A program made the translations under genes and the position numbers. This document shows, piece after piece, positions 22,771 through 31,594 of a stretch of 64,000 nt of DNA. A model generated the notes under the pieces. It ran no database searches and was not told the origin of the DNA. It saw only the letters and a program-made list of their open reading frames with translations. This stretch comes from Planctomycetota bacterium (GTDB lineage Bacteria; Planctomycetota; Planctomycetia; Gemmatales; HRBIN36), in contig JACTMY010000005.1 in assembly GCA_014584395.1 (NCBI GenBank), forward strand, positions 1 through 64,000. Direction: 5' to 3'. Position 1 is the first letter of the stretch, and the number at the start of each line of letters is the position of its first letter.

Positions 22771-24852
22771 ATGAGTCGGAACGGAATGAACAAGGATCAA
22801 ACCAACCCTCACCCCAAACTAACCTTGCCCCCGGCCCTGGTCGAAGAGTGCCTGTCGGTGTTGGTCGATCTATGCGCGGAGGGGATTTTCTGTTGCGAAG
22901 TCGATCCGCCCATTCCCACCCTATGGAGCATCGAGCGCAAGATTGCCCACGTCAAAAACGCCCGCATCACGTTTTGCAACGACGCCATGGCCAGAATGTA
23001 CGGGTTTGCCCAGGCCAGCGAATTGCTGGGGACCCGCCTCATCGACCTGCTTGTCGAGGCGGACCCCAAGAACCAAAAGATGCTCCAGGACTTCTTCACG
23101 CAAGGCTATCGCTTGACCCAAGTCGAGTCGCATGAGATCGATCGCACCGGCCACCCTTTGCGCCTCGAGAACAATCTCGTCGGCGTCGTCGAGCAGGATC
23201 ACCTGGTCCGGGTTTGGGGCACGCAGCGGGAATTGACCACGGACGGGCAGCGCGAAGAAGCGGCACTATCCCGGGAGATGATCTTCCAAAACATGCTTCA
23301 TCACCTCGAGCAGTCCGTCTACATGAAGGATACGGACTTGCGCTTCGTCGCGGTCAATCGCTGCTTTCGCGAAACCCTGCAGCTACCCGAGGAGGACATC
23401 CTGGGGAAAACGGTGTTCGATCTCTATCCAGCCCACTTCGCGGAGAAGTTCCAAGCGGATGACCTGATCGTCTTGACGCAAAATCGCCGCATCGAATTGG
23501 AAGAACCGACCCTGATCCGCGGCGAAACCCGCACCGTGCGCGTGATCAAAACCCCGATGCACGATTCGCTCAATCGCGTCATAGGCGTGCTTGGCATCTC
23601 CTGGGACGTGACCGAACAGCGCATGCTCGAGTCCCAATTTCGCCACGCCCAGAAGCTGGATGCCATCGGCCAGTTGGCCAGCGGCGTCGCCAACGATTTC
23701 AACAACATGCTCACCGCCATCCTCGGCAACCTCGACCTGATCGACAAAAGCCTGGCAGCGGACCATCCGGCCCGGGCTTATTTACAGGCCCTTGAGGACG
23801 CTTCGCAGCGGGCCATCGAATTGATCCAGAGGCTCACTGTCTTTTCCAGACGCCTGCCGCTCAAATTGCAACCCTTGCGCCTTGATCAATTAGTGCGCGA
23901 TACCCTCGACTACCTCGAGGATCATTGGGGGCCAAATCTAAAGGTGGAAACCAACCTCAACGACGAAGGCTGCCTCATCCAGGGCGATCCGACGCAAATG
24001 CAATTGGTGATCGAAAGTTTGCTGTTCAATGCTCGGGACGCCGTTTCGGGCAACGGCTCCATCACGATCGAGACGGCCCTGGTCCAGGTCGACTCGGCCT
24101 ATAGCGCTCACAAACCGCATGTTCGGCCTGGCGATTTTGTCTGCCTGCAAGTCTCGGACACGGGTTGCGGCATCGCCGAGGAGCATAAGGCCCGCATTTT
24201 TGAGCCGTTCTTCACCACGAAAATCGCCCCTCACATGTCCCTCGGGTTGGGACTGGCCATGGTCTACACTATCGTTGAGCGCCATTCCGGATGGATCGAA
24301 TTTCAAAGCGAGGTCGATCGCGGCACCACGTTCACCTTGTATTGGCCCAAATACGAAGCGGTGGCACCGGCCCCCGAACCGGTTGCGCCGACCGAGGCCA
24401 TTTCCTGGGGCAGCGCCACGATCCTCTTCGTGGAAGATGAGGAAATCCTGCGCAAGTTGGGTTACAGCATTCTCTCGCGGTATGGGTACAAAACCTTATT
24501 GGCCTCGGACGGGTACGACGCCCTCGACCTCTACTTCCGCGAGAAAGACAACATCGACCTGGTGATCCTCGATCTGAGCATGCCGCGGCTTTCTGGACGA
24601 GACACCTACCGCCGCTTGCGGGCCTTCAATCCCAAGGTGCCAGTCATATTCACCAGCGGCAAGTCAGATGAGCTGCTCGCCCAGGCTCAGGAAGACGCCA
24701 GCTTGGGCTGCATCGGCAAGCCCTATCGCCCGCAGGATCTGGCCCAAGTTGTGCAGGAAGCCCTGCAAAAAATCCATCAGTTGAAGCAAGCCGGCGGTTT
24801 CTCTCCGCCCGCAGCCGCCCCGCCGGCCCCGCCCCCGACCCCCGGGGAATGA
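22771..24852 (+). CDS. PAS-PAS hybrid histidine kinase homologue with H-box Asn
   Basis: This 693-residue protein has a PAS domain (about 65-150), a second PAS (about 170-295), an H-box region, an HATPase domain (about 400-530) and a C-terminal receiver (about 550-670). The H-box reads LASGVANDFNNML, so N308 takes the place of the phospho-accepting His of GVAHDFNN; the codon is AAC at 23692-23694. The ATP-binding boxes remain (LLFNARDAV, DTGCGIAEEH, LGLGLAMVY). The receiver keeps D601 in LVILDLSMP and the Lys in GKPY. No transmembrane segment is seen, so it is cytoplasmic. It may be a pseudokinase or use another phosphodonor for the receiver. Confidence 0.9.
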   Translation: MSRNGMNKDQTNPHPKLTLPPALVEECLSVLVDLCAEGIFCCEVDPPIPTLWSIERKIAHVKNARITFCNDAMARMYGFAQASELLGTRLIDLLVEADPKNQKMLQDFFTQGYRLTQVESHEIDRTGHPLRLENNLVGVVEQDHLVRVWGTQRELTTDGQREEAALSREMIFQNMLHHLEQSVYMKDTDLRFVAVNRCFRETLQLPEEDILGKTVFDLYPAHFAEKFQADDLIVLTQNRRIELEEPTLIRGETRTVRVIKTPMHDSLNRVIGVLGISWDVTEQRMLESQFRHAQKLDAIGQLASGVANDFNNMLTAILGNLDLIDKSLAADHPARAYLQALEDASQRAIELIQRLTVFSRRLPLKLQPLRLDQLVRDTLDYLEDHWGPNLKVETNLNDEGCLIQGDPTQMQLVIESLLFNARDAVSGNGSITIETALVQVDSAYSAHKPHVRPGDFVCLQVSDTGCGIAEEHKARIFEPFFTTKIAPHMSLGLGLAMVYTIVERHSGWIEFQSEVDRGTTFTLYWPKYEAVAPAPEPVAPTEAISWGSATILFVEDEEILRKLGYSILSRYGYKTLLASDGYDALDLYFREKDNIDLVILDLSMPRLSGRDTYRRLRAFNPKVPVIFTSGKSDELLAQAQEDASLGCIGKPYRPQDLAQVVQEALQKIHQLKQAGGFSPPAAAPPAPPPTPGE

Positions 24853-24985
24853 TGGTCGGCGGGAGCCATCGCCACGGTCATGAAGGCGAAACGGGCCAAG
24901 GGGTTGGCTGTTTTGGGTTCGGTTGGCGGCGTGTCAAGCCCACTTTTCCGCGGCAAAATGGGACCATCTTCATCAACTATTGCCC

Positions 24986-25014
24986 TTTCCAACTTACGAT
25001 CTTTAACCTATACT
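24986..25014 (+). promoter_or_regulatory. Predicted promoter upstream of elongation factor G
   Basis: TTTCCA (24986-24991) and TATACT (25009-25014) are 17 bases apart in an AT-rich patch. The leader to the start codon would be about 250 bases. Confidence 0.5.
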
Positions 25015-25034
25015 GATAACTCTACCTTTAATAC

Positions 25035-25051
25035 GGGATCGCTTCGATCCC
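25035..25051 (+). promoter_or_regulatory. Leader hairpin of elongation factor G mRNA
   Basis: GGGATCG (25035-25041) and CGATCCC (25045-25051) form a perfect 7-bp stem with a three-base loop just after the predicted transcription start. No U-run follows. Nothing else clear is seen in the 24853-25269 gap. Confidence 0.45.
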
Positions 25052-25269
25052 TCTCCGGGTGGTGTTCAGTCGTCGCATCATGGATCGCGCCTTTGTTACC
25101 GATTGAGACCGCTCGCTAAAGGCGGGTGGCGACCAACCCAGGAAGACTTACAACCGGTTGAGGCTTTGGCTCACGAGAGTTGCTGGGAGGCGACTCTGAC
25201 GTGTTTTTTGTTTCTTTTCAGGAGCGTCTGAACGGCCCCGCTCCTGGGGCGGTTTCAGGTGGAAAGGTC

Positions 25270-27390
25270 ATGATCGAAAAACTGCGGAACATTGGCATCA
25301 TCGCCCACGTGGATGCGGGGAAAACCACGACCACGGAACGCATTCTCTACTATGCGGGGGCCAAGCACAAAGTCGGCGACGTCGATTCGGGAAACACCAC
25401 AACCGATTTCGATCCCTTGGAGGCGGAGAAGGGGATCACCATCTCCTCGGCGGCCGTCACCGTGGAGTGGCAAGGGTTTCCGATCAACATCATCGACACG
25501 CCCGGCCACGTCGATTTCACGGCCGAGGTGGAGCGCTCCTTGCGGGTGCTGGATGGCGGCGTGTGCGTGTTCTGCGCCGTGGGCGGAGTGGAAGTGCAAA
25601 GCGAGACGGTCTGGTTCCAGGCGAACAAGCACCGCGTCCCGCGCATTGCCTATGTCAACAAGCTCGACCGCATGGGGGCCGACTTCGACAACGCCGTCCG
25701 CGAGATGGAGGAAAAACTGCAAGCCACCGTGGCCGTGTGCGCCATCCCGGCGGGGCAGGGGCCGAGCGACTTCGAGGGCGTCATCGACATCGTCCGCATG
25801 AAGTACATTTGGAAGGATCCGAGCGACAACCGCCATTGGAAGCTGGAGCTGCGCGACATCCCCGAGAAATACCGAGCCGATGCCGAAGCGGCGCGGGAGA
25901 AGCTGCTCAACGCCGTTTCCCTCATCAGCGACGAAGTGACCATGCTGATGATGGAAGGCCAGCCTATTTCCGAAGAATTGCTCCGCAAGGCGATCCGCGA
26001 AGGATGCCTCTCGATGAAGCTGGTGCCCGTGCTGTGCGGCTCATCCTTCCGCTTCCAGGGCGTGCAAAACCTGCTCGACGCGGTCACCCAGTATCTGCCG
26101 TCGCCGGTGGATCGTCCGCCGGTCAAGGGCTACCGTCCGGGCAAGGGCAAGGAAGCGGTCGAACGCAAGGCTTCCGAGGAGGAGCCGATGTCGGCCCTGG
26201 CGTTCAAGACCGTTTCCGAGGCCAACGGCGACATCGTCTATACCCGCGTCTACTCCGGCAAACTCTATCCCGGAACGGTTTATCTCAATAGCACCACGGG
26301 TAAGCAAGAGCGCGTCAGCCATGTCTATCGCATGTTTGGCAATAAGCGGGACCGCCTCGAATACGCCGGCGCCGGCGAGATTGTCGGCATCGTTGGCCTG
26401 AAGAACACCGCCACGGGCAACACCCTGTGCGAGGACAACGATCCCATCGTGCTCGAGGAAATCCGCTTTCCCGAACCGGTGCTCAGCCAGGCGCTCGAGC
26501 CCGGCAAGGACACGGATGAAGGCCGGCTCTCCGAAGCCATCGCCCGGATGGTCCGCGACGACCCGACCCTCCGCTGCCGGACCGATCATGAAACCAACCA
26601 GATCATCCTCTCCGGCATGGGCGAGTTGCATCTGGAGGTGGCGGTTCACAAGCTGAAGCGCGACTACAAAGTCGACGTTTCGGTCGGCAAGCCTATGGTC
26701 AGTTACCGTCAAACCATCGGCAAGGCCATCGAGATCGAGTATCAGCACAAGAAGCAGACCGGCGGCCGCGGCCAATACGCCAAGGTCGTGCTGCAATTGG
26801 AGCCATTGAACAAGGAAGACCTCGAGGAAATCGCAGTGGAATTGGCCGAGGAAGGCGACAAGCCCGATCCCAATGGATTGTACTTCATCGATGAGATCGT
26901 GGGCGGCGTGGTGCCCGGCGAGTACATCCCGGCCGTGGAAAAGGGCTTCCGCGAAGGGGCCCGCAAGGGAGGCAAGTGGGGGTTCCAGTTCGTCAACGTC
27001 CGCTGCCGGCTCGTCGATGGTAAGCACCATGAAGTCGATTCCTCCCAGATCGCCTTCCAGATTGCCGGGGAATACGGCTTCATGGAGGGCACGCGCCAGG
27101 CGGGCATCGTGCTGTTGGAACCGATCATGAACGTGACCGTGTCGGCCCCGGGCGAATATCTCGGCGACCTGACCCGGGACGTCAGCCGCCGCCGCGGCGA
27201 AATTATTCACTCCGACCTGGAGAAGGGACGCGCCCATCTGCAGGCCTACATTCCGCTGGCCAGCCTCTTCGGCTACACCAGCGAGCTGCGGAACTTTACC
27301 AGCGGCAAAGCCAGCTTCAGCATGGAACCCAGCCATTACGCGCCCGTCAAGGAGGAATTGGCCGACCTGCGGGAGAAGAAGGCTTCCTAG
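25270..27390 (+). CDS. fusA: Elongation factor G
   Basis: This 706-residue translational GTPase drives ribosome translocation. Motifs: G1 AHVDAGKTTT, the switch region EKGITISSAA, G3 DTPGHVDF, G4 NKLDRMGA; domains II-V follow, with SGMGELHLEV and TGGRGQYAKV near the II/IV border and GEYLGDLTRDVSRRRG in domain V. Length fits EF-G. ATG 25270 is chosen because the family begins with the I-E-K-L-R-N-I-G-I-I-A-H pattern; frame upstream is open but not conserved. It is not beside rpsL, rpsG or tuf, so it may be a stand-alone or second copy. A strong terminator follows. Confidence 0.95.
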   Translation: MIEKLRNIGIIAHVDAGKTTTTERILYYAGAKHKVGDVDSGNTTTDFDPLEAEKGITISSAAVTVEWQGFPINIIDTPGHVDFTAEVERSLRVLDGGVCVFCAVGGVEVQSETVWFQANKHRVPRIAYVNKLDRMGADFDNAVREMEEKLQATVAVCAIPAGQGPSDFEGVIDIVRMKYIWKDPSDNRHWKLELRDIPEKYRADAEAAREKLLNAVSLISDEVTMLMMEGQPISEELLRKAIREGCLSMKLVPVLCGSSFRFQGVQNLLDAVTQYLPSPVDRPPVKGYRPGKGKEAVERKASEEEPMSALAFKTVSEANGDIVYTRVYSGKLYPGTVYLNSTTGKQERVSHVYRMFGNKRDRLEYAGAGEIVGIVGLKNTATGNTLCEDNDPIVLEEIRFPEPVLSQALEPGKDTDEGRLSEAIARMVRDDPTLRCRTDHETNQIILSGMGELHLEVAVHKLKRDYKVDVSVGKPMVSYRQTIGKAIEIEYQHKKQTGGRGQYAKVVLQLEPLNKEDLEEIAVELAEEGDKPDPNGLYFIDEIVGGVVPGEYIPAVEKGFREGARKGGKWGFQFVNVRCRLVDGKHHEVDSSQIAFQIAGEYGFMEGTRQAGIVLLEPIMNVTVSAPGEYLGDLTRDVSRRRGEIIHSDLEKGRAHLQAYIPLASLFGYTSELRNFTSGKASFSMEPSHYAPVKEELADLREKKAS

Positions 27391-27417
27391 CCTGGGTTCA
27401 GCCCTGAAACTCAACCG

Positions 27418-27451
27418 CACCGGCGGGGTTTTCCCTCGCCGGTGTTTTTTT
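27418..27451 (+). terminator. Rho-independent terminator of elongation factor G gene
   Basis: CACCGGCG (27418-27425) and CGCCGGTG (27437-27444) form an 8-bp stem followed by seven Ts. Confidence 0.9.
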
Positions 27452-27589
27452 ACCCGGCGATTTGTCCCCAGGCCCATCGTTCCCCCAAAAAAACCGTATA
27501 ATGGCACAAACTTGTCGGCCAACCCCGCTGGTGGGGGAGGGGACAAGCGGAACGGCGCGCCGTTCCTTTCGTTCTGAGGAGATGTATTC

Positions 27590-28642
27590 ATGCCATCGTT
27601 ACGTCGCGGACTCGTCACCTTGAGTCTGTTGTTCGCGGGTTCGCTGCTGTTCGCCCAAGACAATCAGCTTACTCCGCCCAAGGAAGGCTCCACGCCCGTT
27701 GAATTGCTGCAATTCATCAACCGCGCCAATCGACCTAATTTGACCAAGACCGACTTCGAGTTGTTGATCAAGGTGGCCGATCAAGTGGCCAGCCATGAGA
27801 AGGCCACGGACGAAGAAAAGACCCACGCACGGCGCGCCAAGGTGAGTGTTCTCTTTCAAGCCAGCCGCCGCATGAACAGCGATTTCGGCGAGGCTTTCGA
27901 GAAATACACTTCCGAACTGGCTAAGGATAAAGATCCAGAATTGGCCGGGATGGCCGTCTGTTTCCGCTGGGCCGGCAAGTACATGACGAATGAGGGCAAG
28001 GTCAACATGGAGGGCAAGGATGAGTTGATCGCGATCTGCAAGAAACATCCCAAGCATGCCCTGGTCGGCTCTCTGGTGGGCGTGTTCGCGGAACAATTCA
28101 ATAATGACCGGGAAGCCGTGGCCTTTCTCCGCGAAGTGGAAGCGCTCGTCGGCGATAGCCCCATTCGTGAAAGGATCGAAGGCTTAATCAAGAATAAGAG
28201 CATCCTTGGCAACGTCATGGAACTATCGGGACCGACGCTTGATGGCACCGATTTCAACCTGGCATCGTACAAGGGCAAGGTGGTATTGGTGGACTTCTGG
28301 GCCACCTGGTGCGGGCCGTGCATCGCGGAACTGCCGACGGTCAAGGCGGTTTATGAAAAGTACCGCGACAAGGGCTTCGAGGTCGTCGCCGTCAGTTTGG
28401 ACTTCAACAAAGAGGCGCTGAAAAAGTACGTTGAGGAGAAACAACTGCCTTGGAAGCAAATCATCTTCTCGAAGGAAGACGAAATGGGTTGGAATAATCC
28501 CCTGGCCAAGAAATTTGGCATCAGCGGCATTCCCGCCATGTTCCTGGTCGGCAAGGACGGCGTCGTCGTGACCCGTGAACTGCGGGGCGAAGGCGTCCTT
28601 GAAAAGATGGTCGCTGCGGAACTCGAAAAGCCGGGGAAGTAG
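27590..28642 (+). CDS. Secreted TlpA-like thioredoxin-domain protein
   Basis: This 350-residue protein has a signal peptide (LVTLSLLFAGSLLFAQ) and a helical middle region (about 25-205) of unknown role. A C-terminal TlpA/ResA-type domain carries W-C241-G-P-C244 in VDFWATWCGPCIAELP, and a cis-Pro loop in GISGIPAMFLV. It should act outside the cytoplasm as a disulfide reductase. ATG 27590 follows a GAGGAGATG ribosome site. It is flanked by strong terminators on both sides, so it is monocistronic. Confidence 0.9.
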   Translation: MPSLRRGLVTLSLLFAGSLLFAQDNQLTPPKEGSTPVELLQFINRANRPNLTKTDFELLIKVADQVASHEKATDEEKTHARRAKVSVLFQASRRMNSDFGEAFEKYTSELAKDKDPELAGMAVCFRWAGKYMTNEGKVNMEGKDELIAICKKHPKHALVGSLVGVFAEQFNNDREAVAFLREVEALVGDSPIRERIEGLIKNKSILGNVMELSGPTLDGTDFNLASYKGKVVLVDFWATWCGPCIAELPTVKAVYEKYRDKGFEVVAVSLDFNKEALKKYVEEKQLPWKQIIFSKEDEMGWNNPLAKKFGISGIPAMFLVGKDGVVVTRELRGEGVLEKMVAAELEKPGK

Positions 28643-28664
28643 TTCTCTTGTCAATCGTGACGGA

Positions 28665-28701
28665 CGGCCGAATGCCAGCAGCGCATTCGGCCGTTTTTTT
28701 T
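28665..28701 (+). terminator. Rho-independent terminator after the TlpA-like gene
   Basis: CGGCCGAATGC (28665-28675) and GCATTCGGCCG (28683-28693) form an 11-bp perfect stem followed by eight Ts. Confidence 0.93.
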
Positions 28702-28892
28702 CCGTCTGTCTGGATCGAAAAGGCAACCACACGAAGTGCCTCAACGACGTCCAAGGTAGAAAACATTGCGTTGATCGAACACAAAAGCGAAAATCATGGA
28801 ATGAGCCGCGGTGGCATGGTTGACGCTAAATGGCCCTTCGCGACTTATGACTCCGCGAATGGATCTCTCATCAATGGGCGAAAGGCGACATC

Positions 28893-29267
28893 ATGGCGAC
28901 GACGACCGTAATCGCACAGCCGATCATTCGACAGGGATTACCCAGTGAAATTCGAAAGGGCGGCCGCATATACTCCATTGCGTTTGATATGGATATCGAG
29001 GCGCTGCGGAATCACTTTGGCGATCCTTACAACAACGCCTACCTGGAGATTCGTCGCGTCTTACAGCGCCATGGTTTTATTTGGCAGCAGGGCAGTGTCT
29101 ATTTTGGCGGAGAATCGGTCACGGCTGTGACATGCGTTTTGGCCGCGCAGGATTTGGCCAGGTCTCTCCCTTGGTTCGCTGCCTCAGTCCGAGATATCCG
29201 CATGTTACGAATTGAGGAACTGAACGATTTGATGCCCGCCATACAACAAGCGAGTGGTCAAGAATAA
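28893..29267 (+). CDS. vapD: VapD-like endoribonuclease
   Basis: This 124-residue protein matches VapD, a Cas2-like ferredoxin-fold endoribonuclease. Blocks in order: YSIAFDMDIEALRNHFG with the conserved Asp, YNNAYLEIRRVLQRHGF, WQQGSVYFGGESVTAVTCVL, and VRDIRMLRIEELNDLMPAI. The N-terminal 25 residues (MATTTVIAQPIIRQGLPSEI) are an extension. Known VapD proteins cut RNA and are often encoded on plasmids or near toxin loci. No antitoxin gene is seen: upstream is a 250-base gap without a convincing ORF, and the neighbour downstream is convergent. Confidence 0.88.
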   Translation: MATTTVIAQPIIRQGLPSEIRKGGRIYSIAFDMDIEALRNHFGDPYNNAYLEIRRVLQRHGFIWQQGSVYFGGESVTAVTCVLAAQDLARSLPWFAASVRDIRMLRIEELNDLMPAIQQASGQE

Positions 29268-29275
29268 CGGCACCG

Positions 29276-30376
29276 TTACGGGGCCGAGGAACCATATCTC
29301 CATGTTTCCAAGCCATCACTCCAGCCCAGGAAGGCGGGTCGATGGTTTAAATACCCATTCAACTCTTGTTGCTGGGCCAGCCAGTCGGCATGAACGGCCA
29401 GGGTGGACCGCATCTCCGGCGGGTAGGGTGGAGCGAGCAAATAGGGTTGGCCCTGGCGGTCCCGATGGTCCAATTCAGCCGTCTCCGCGATCGGCTCACG
29501 CAGCGGAATCACGGGCGGTTCGATCAACCCAGGCTCTCCGTTGATTCGCCAACGACCCCCAGTCAGCGGTTCCACACGGCGAAAACCAATCATCCACAGC
29601 CCGCCATCCAGCCGACTGGCGGTATCGAGCAATTCCAAGCGCGCCTCGTGGAGGACGGCCTCTCCCGCGCCTTCAGGCTGCCAGGGTCGCACGTCCAAAC
29701 CCGTGATCGTTCTCTCCCAGCCTTGTTGCATTTCATCTTGGCTCAAGGGGCTGAAATGCACCTCGCGGTCATCGAGCCGAAGGCTGATTTCCAACGGCCG
29801 CGCGGGTTGCCCCAAAAGTTGGCCCTGCAGGTGCAAACGGGCTTGGCCCGCGGGCGTTAGCTGAGGCTGAAGCGTCACGGTTCCAAGGCAAGTTTCACGG
29901 CGCACCTCCAGGACGACGCTGCCCCAGAGGCCGCCGCCGGAGGGCAGCGCCGCTCGCCACAGGTGAATCGCGGCGGCGGGTTCCGCCAGGGCGGGGGCAT
30001 CCACGTCGATGATCAGTTCGTTGGTTGAACGCACCTGTTCGGTGATGTCGAAAGCAAACGGCAAGAACGCGCCGGCATGTTGGCCTAGGAGGTAATCGTT
30101 TAAGGTTACCGTGGCGAAGTAATCGATGCCTCCCAGGCAAAGCCATAGCCGCTCGTGGCTGGCCAAGGGCTGCACCCATTGAAAGCGGCGCCGAAACCGC
30201 ACCAAACCTTCGAAGTCAGCCAACCCCGCGTCGCTCCATCGACATGGGGGCGTCATGGTCACCGCCTTCGGCACCGGTCCAGGCGCCGTGTTGCGGCGGC
30301 CATCAGCCCAGAGGCGCGTCCGCGCCAGGGGTTCAGCGATCCAGGGGCCGTGGAGTCGGATGCGGTGGGGGTACAT
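29276..30376 (-). CDS. Glycoside hydrolase family 2-like protein, sugar-binding domains only
   Basis: This 366-residue protein resembles the N-terminal jelly-roll domain of GH2 beta-galactosidases/glucuronidases: FEGLVRFRRRFQW, LWLCLGGIDYFATVTLNDYLLGQHAGAFLPFAFDIT and LIIDVDAP fit that fold. An Ig-like segment seems to follow. The catalytic TIM barrel is absent; the protein ends with a poorly conserved tail. It has no clear signal peptide. It may be a carbohydrate-binding or regulatory protein, or a shortened enzyme. It converges with vapD, with their stop codons only 8 bases apart. Confidence 0.7.
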   Translation of the reverse strand: MYPHRIRLHGPWIAEPLARTRLWADGRRNTAPGPVPKAVTMTPPCRWSDAGLADFEGLVRFRRRFQWVQPLASHERLWLCLGGIDYFATVTLNDYLLGQHAGAFLPFAFDITEQVRSTNELIIDVDAPALAEPAAAIHLWRAALPSGGGLWGSVVLEVRRETCLGTVTLQPQLTPAGQARLHLQGQLLGQPARPLEISLRLDDREVHFSPLSQDEMQQGWERTITGLDVRPWQPEGAGEAVLHEARLELLDTASRLDGGLWMIGFRRVEPLTGGRWRINGEPGLIEPPVIPLREPIAETAELDHRDRQGQPYLLAPPYPPEMRSTLAVHADWLAQQQELNGYLNHRPAFLGWSDGLETWRYGSSAP

Positions 30377-30482
30377 GGCGCAGCGGCGTTGCTTGAAGGA
30401 GAATTACAAAAAGACAGAGAGCAAGCGTCCTTGGTGAAGAACCCTTGCTCCCTGTTGTATGAAATCTTCCATGAAATCACGG

Positions 30483-31406
30483 TTAGCGAGCGCTTCTCAT
30501 GCCGAAACGGTGGCCCTCGACGTTCATCGGGGCGGCATAGACGGAGGTCTGGGCGGTGATGTAAAGCGTTTTCATGTCGGGCCCGCCAAAGACGCAATTC
30601 GAGGGATTCTCAGGCACATTGATCATGCCCAGGGTTTTGCCATCGGGGCTGAGGACGTGGATCGCCTTGAGCCGAGGCTGCGTGAGGTAAAGGTTGCCTT
30701 TTTTGTCCATCGTCAGACCATCGCCTGGCTGGGTGACGTTTTCATGGACGGTGCCCGGTCCGATCTTGCCCGGGGCCACGATCGGATAGGAAACGAAGGC
30801 CGGTTTGCCGCTGTAGAGCACGTAGAGCGTTTTTTCGTCCATGGAGAGGAGGACGCCGTTGGGCTTGGCGTGTTCGTTGGTGACGAGCGTCACCTGCCCG
30901 TCAGGCCGAACGTAGTAAACCCCTTCCTTGGGCTGCTTGCCCGGGCCGCGAAACGAGGGATCGGTGAAATAGATGCCGCCTTGCTGGTCGATGACCAAAT
31001 CATTGGGCGAATTGAAGGGCTTGCTTTCGAACTGATCGGCTAGCATGGTCACTTTCTTGGTGATCGGGTCGATGGCGATGAGCTTGCTCGCTCCCCCCTG
31101 GCAGGCGATGAGCTGGCCCTGCGGGTTGAACATCAAGCCATTGCAGCCATTCGTGTCTTCCATGAACACGCTGCACTTGCCATCCAGGCTGATCGCATGG
31201 ATGCGATTGTTCGGGATGTCGGTGAAAAAGATTTGTCCCTTGGCGTCGACGGCGGGGCCTTCCGTGAAACGGAACCCCGAAGCGACGGCCTTCACTTCGC
31301 CGATGGGGCCGATGCCCGGCACCGGCATGGGTTTGTCCTTGTCATCGGCCAAAAGCATGGAACCGCCGATCAGACCCATGATCGCCAACGTGACACCATA
31401 ACGCAT
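30483..31406 (-). CDS. SMP-30/gluconolactonase-family protein, secreted
   Basis: This 307-residue beta-propeller has a signal peptide (VTLAIMGLIGGSMLLADD). Typical blocks are FTEGPAVDAKGQIFFTDI, SPNDLVIDQQGGIYFTDPSF, KPNGVLLSMDEKTLYVLYSG and PGDGLTMDKKGNLYLTQP, with the metal-binding Glu, Asn and Asp. The likely activity is lactone hydrolysis of sugars. The start at 31406 has AAGGA upstream. The gene is divergent from the tryptophan dioxygenase gene. Confidence 0.9.
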   Translation of the reverse strand: MRYGVTLAIMGLIGGSMLLADDKDKPMPVPGIGPIGEVKAVASGFRFTEGPAVDAKGQIFFTDIPNNRIHAISLDGKCSVFMEDTNGCNGLMFNPQGQLIACQGGASKLIAIDPITKKVTMLADQFESKPFNSPNDLVIDQQGGIYFTDPSFRGPGKQPKEGVYYVRPDGQVTLVTNEHAKPNGVLLSMDEKTLYVLYSGKPAFVSYPIVAPGKIGPGTVHENVTQPGDGLTMDKKGNLYLTQPRLKAIHVLSPDGKTLGMINVPENPSNCVFGGPDMKTLYITAQTSVYAAPMNVEGHRFGMRSAR

Positions 31407-31594
31407 GGCATAGTCCTTTCCTGTTGAAGAGTTGAAGCGAAGACGTGTCCTGACAACAGGCTAAGGTTTGCCAGGCTCCAGGGGAAGAGGAAAATGGCAA
31501 ACTTCCGCCCGATTGCTATGCTAAGGCACGAGGGGCCTGTGCCATCCTCGACGCCGGTTCGGCTTGGTTCATTTTCTGGAAATGGGAGCACGCG

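Noticed and set aside
26041..27663. A 540-codon minus-strand frame opposite elongation factor G
   Set aside because: It is the antisense shadow of fusA and overlaps the terminator; no family sequence is visible.
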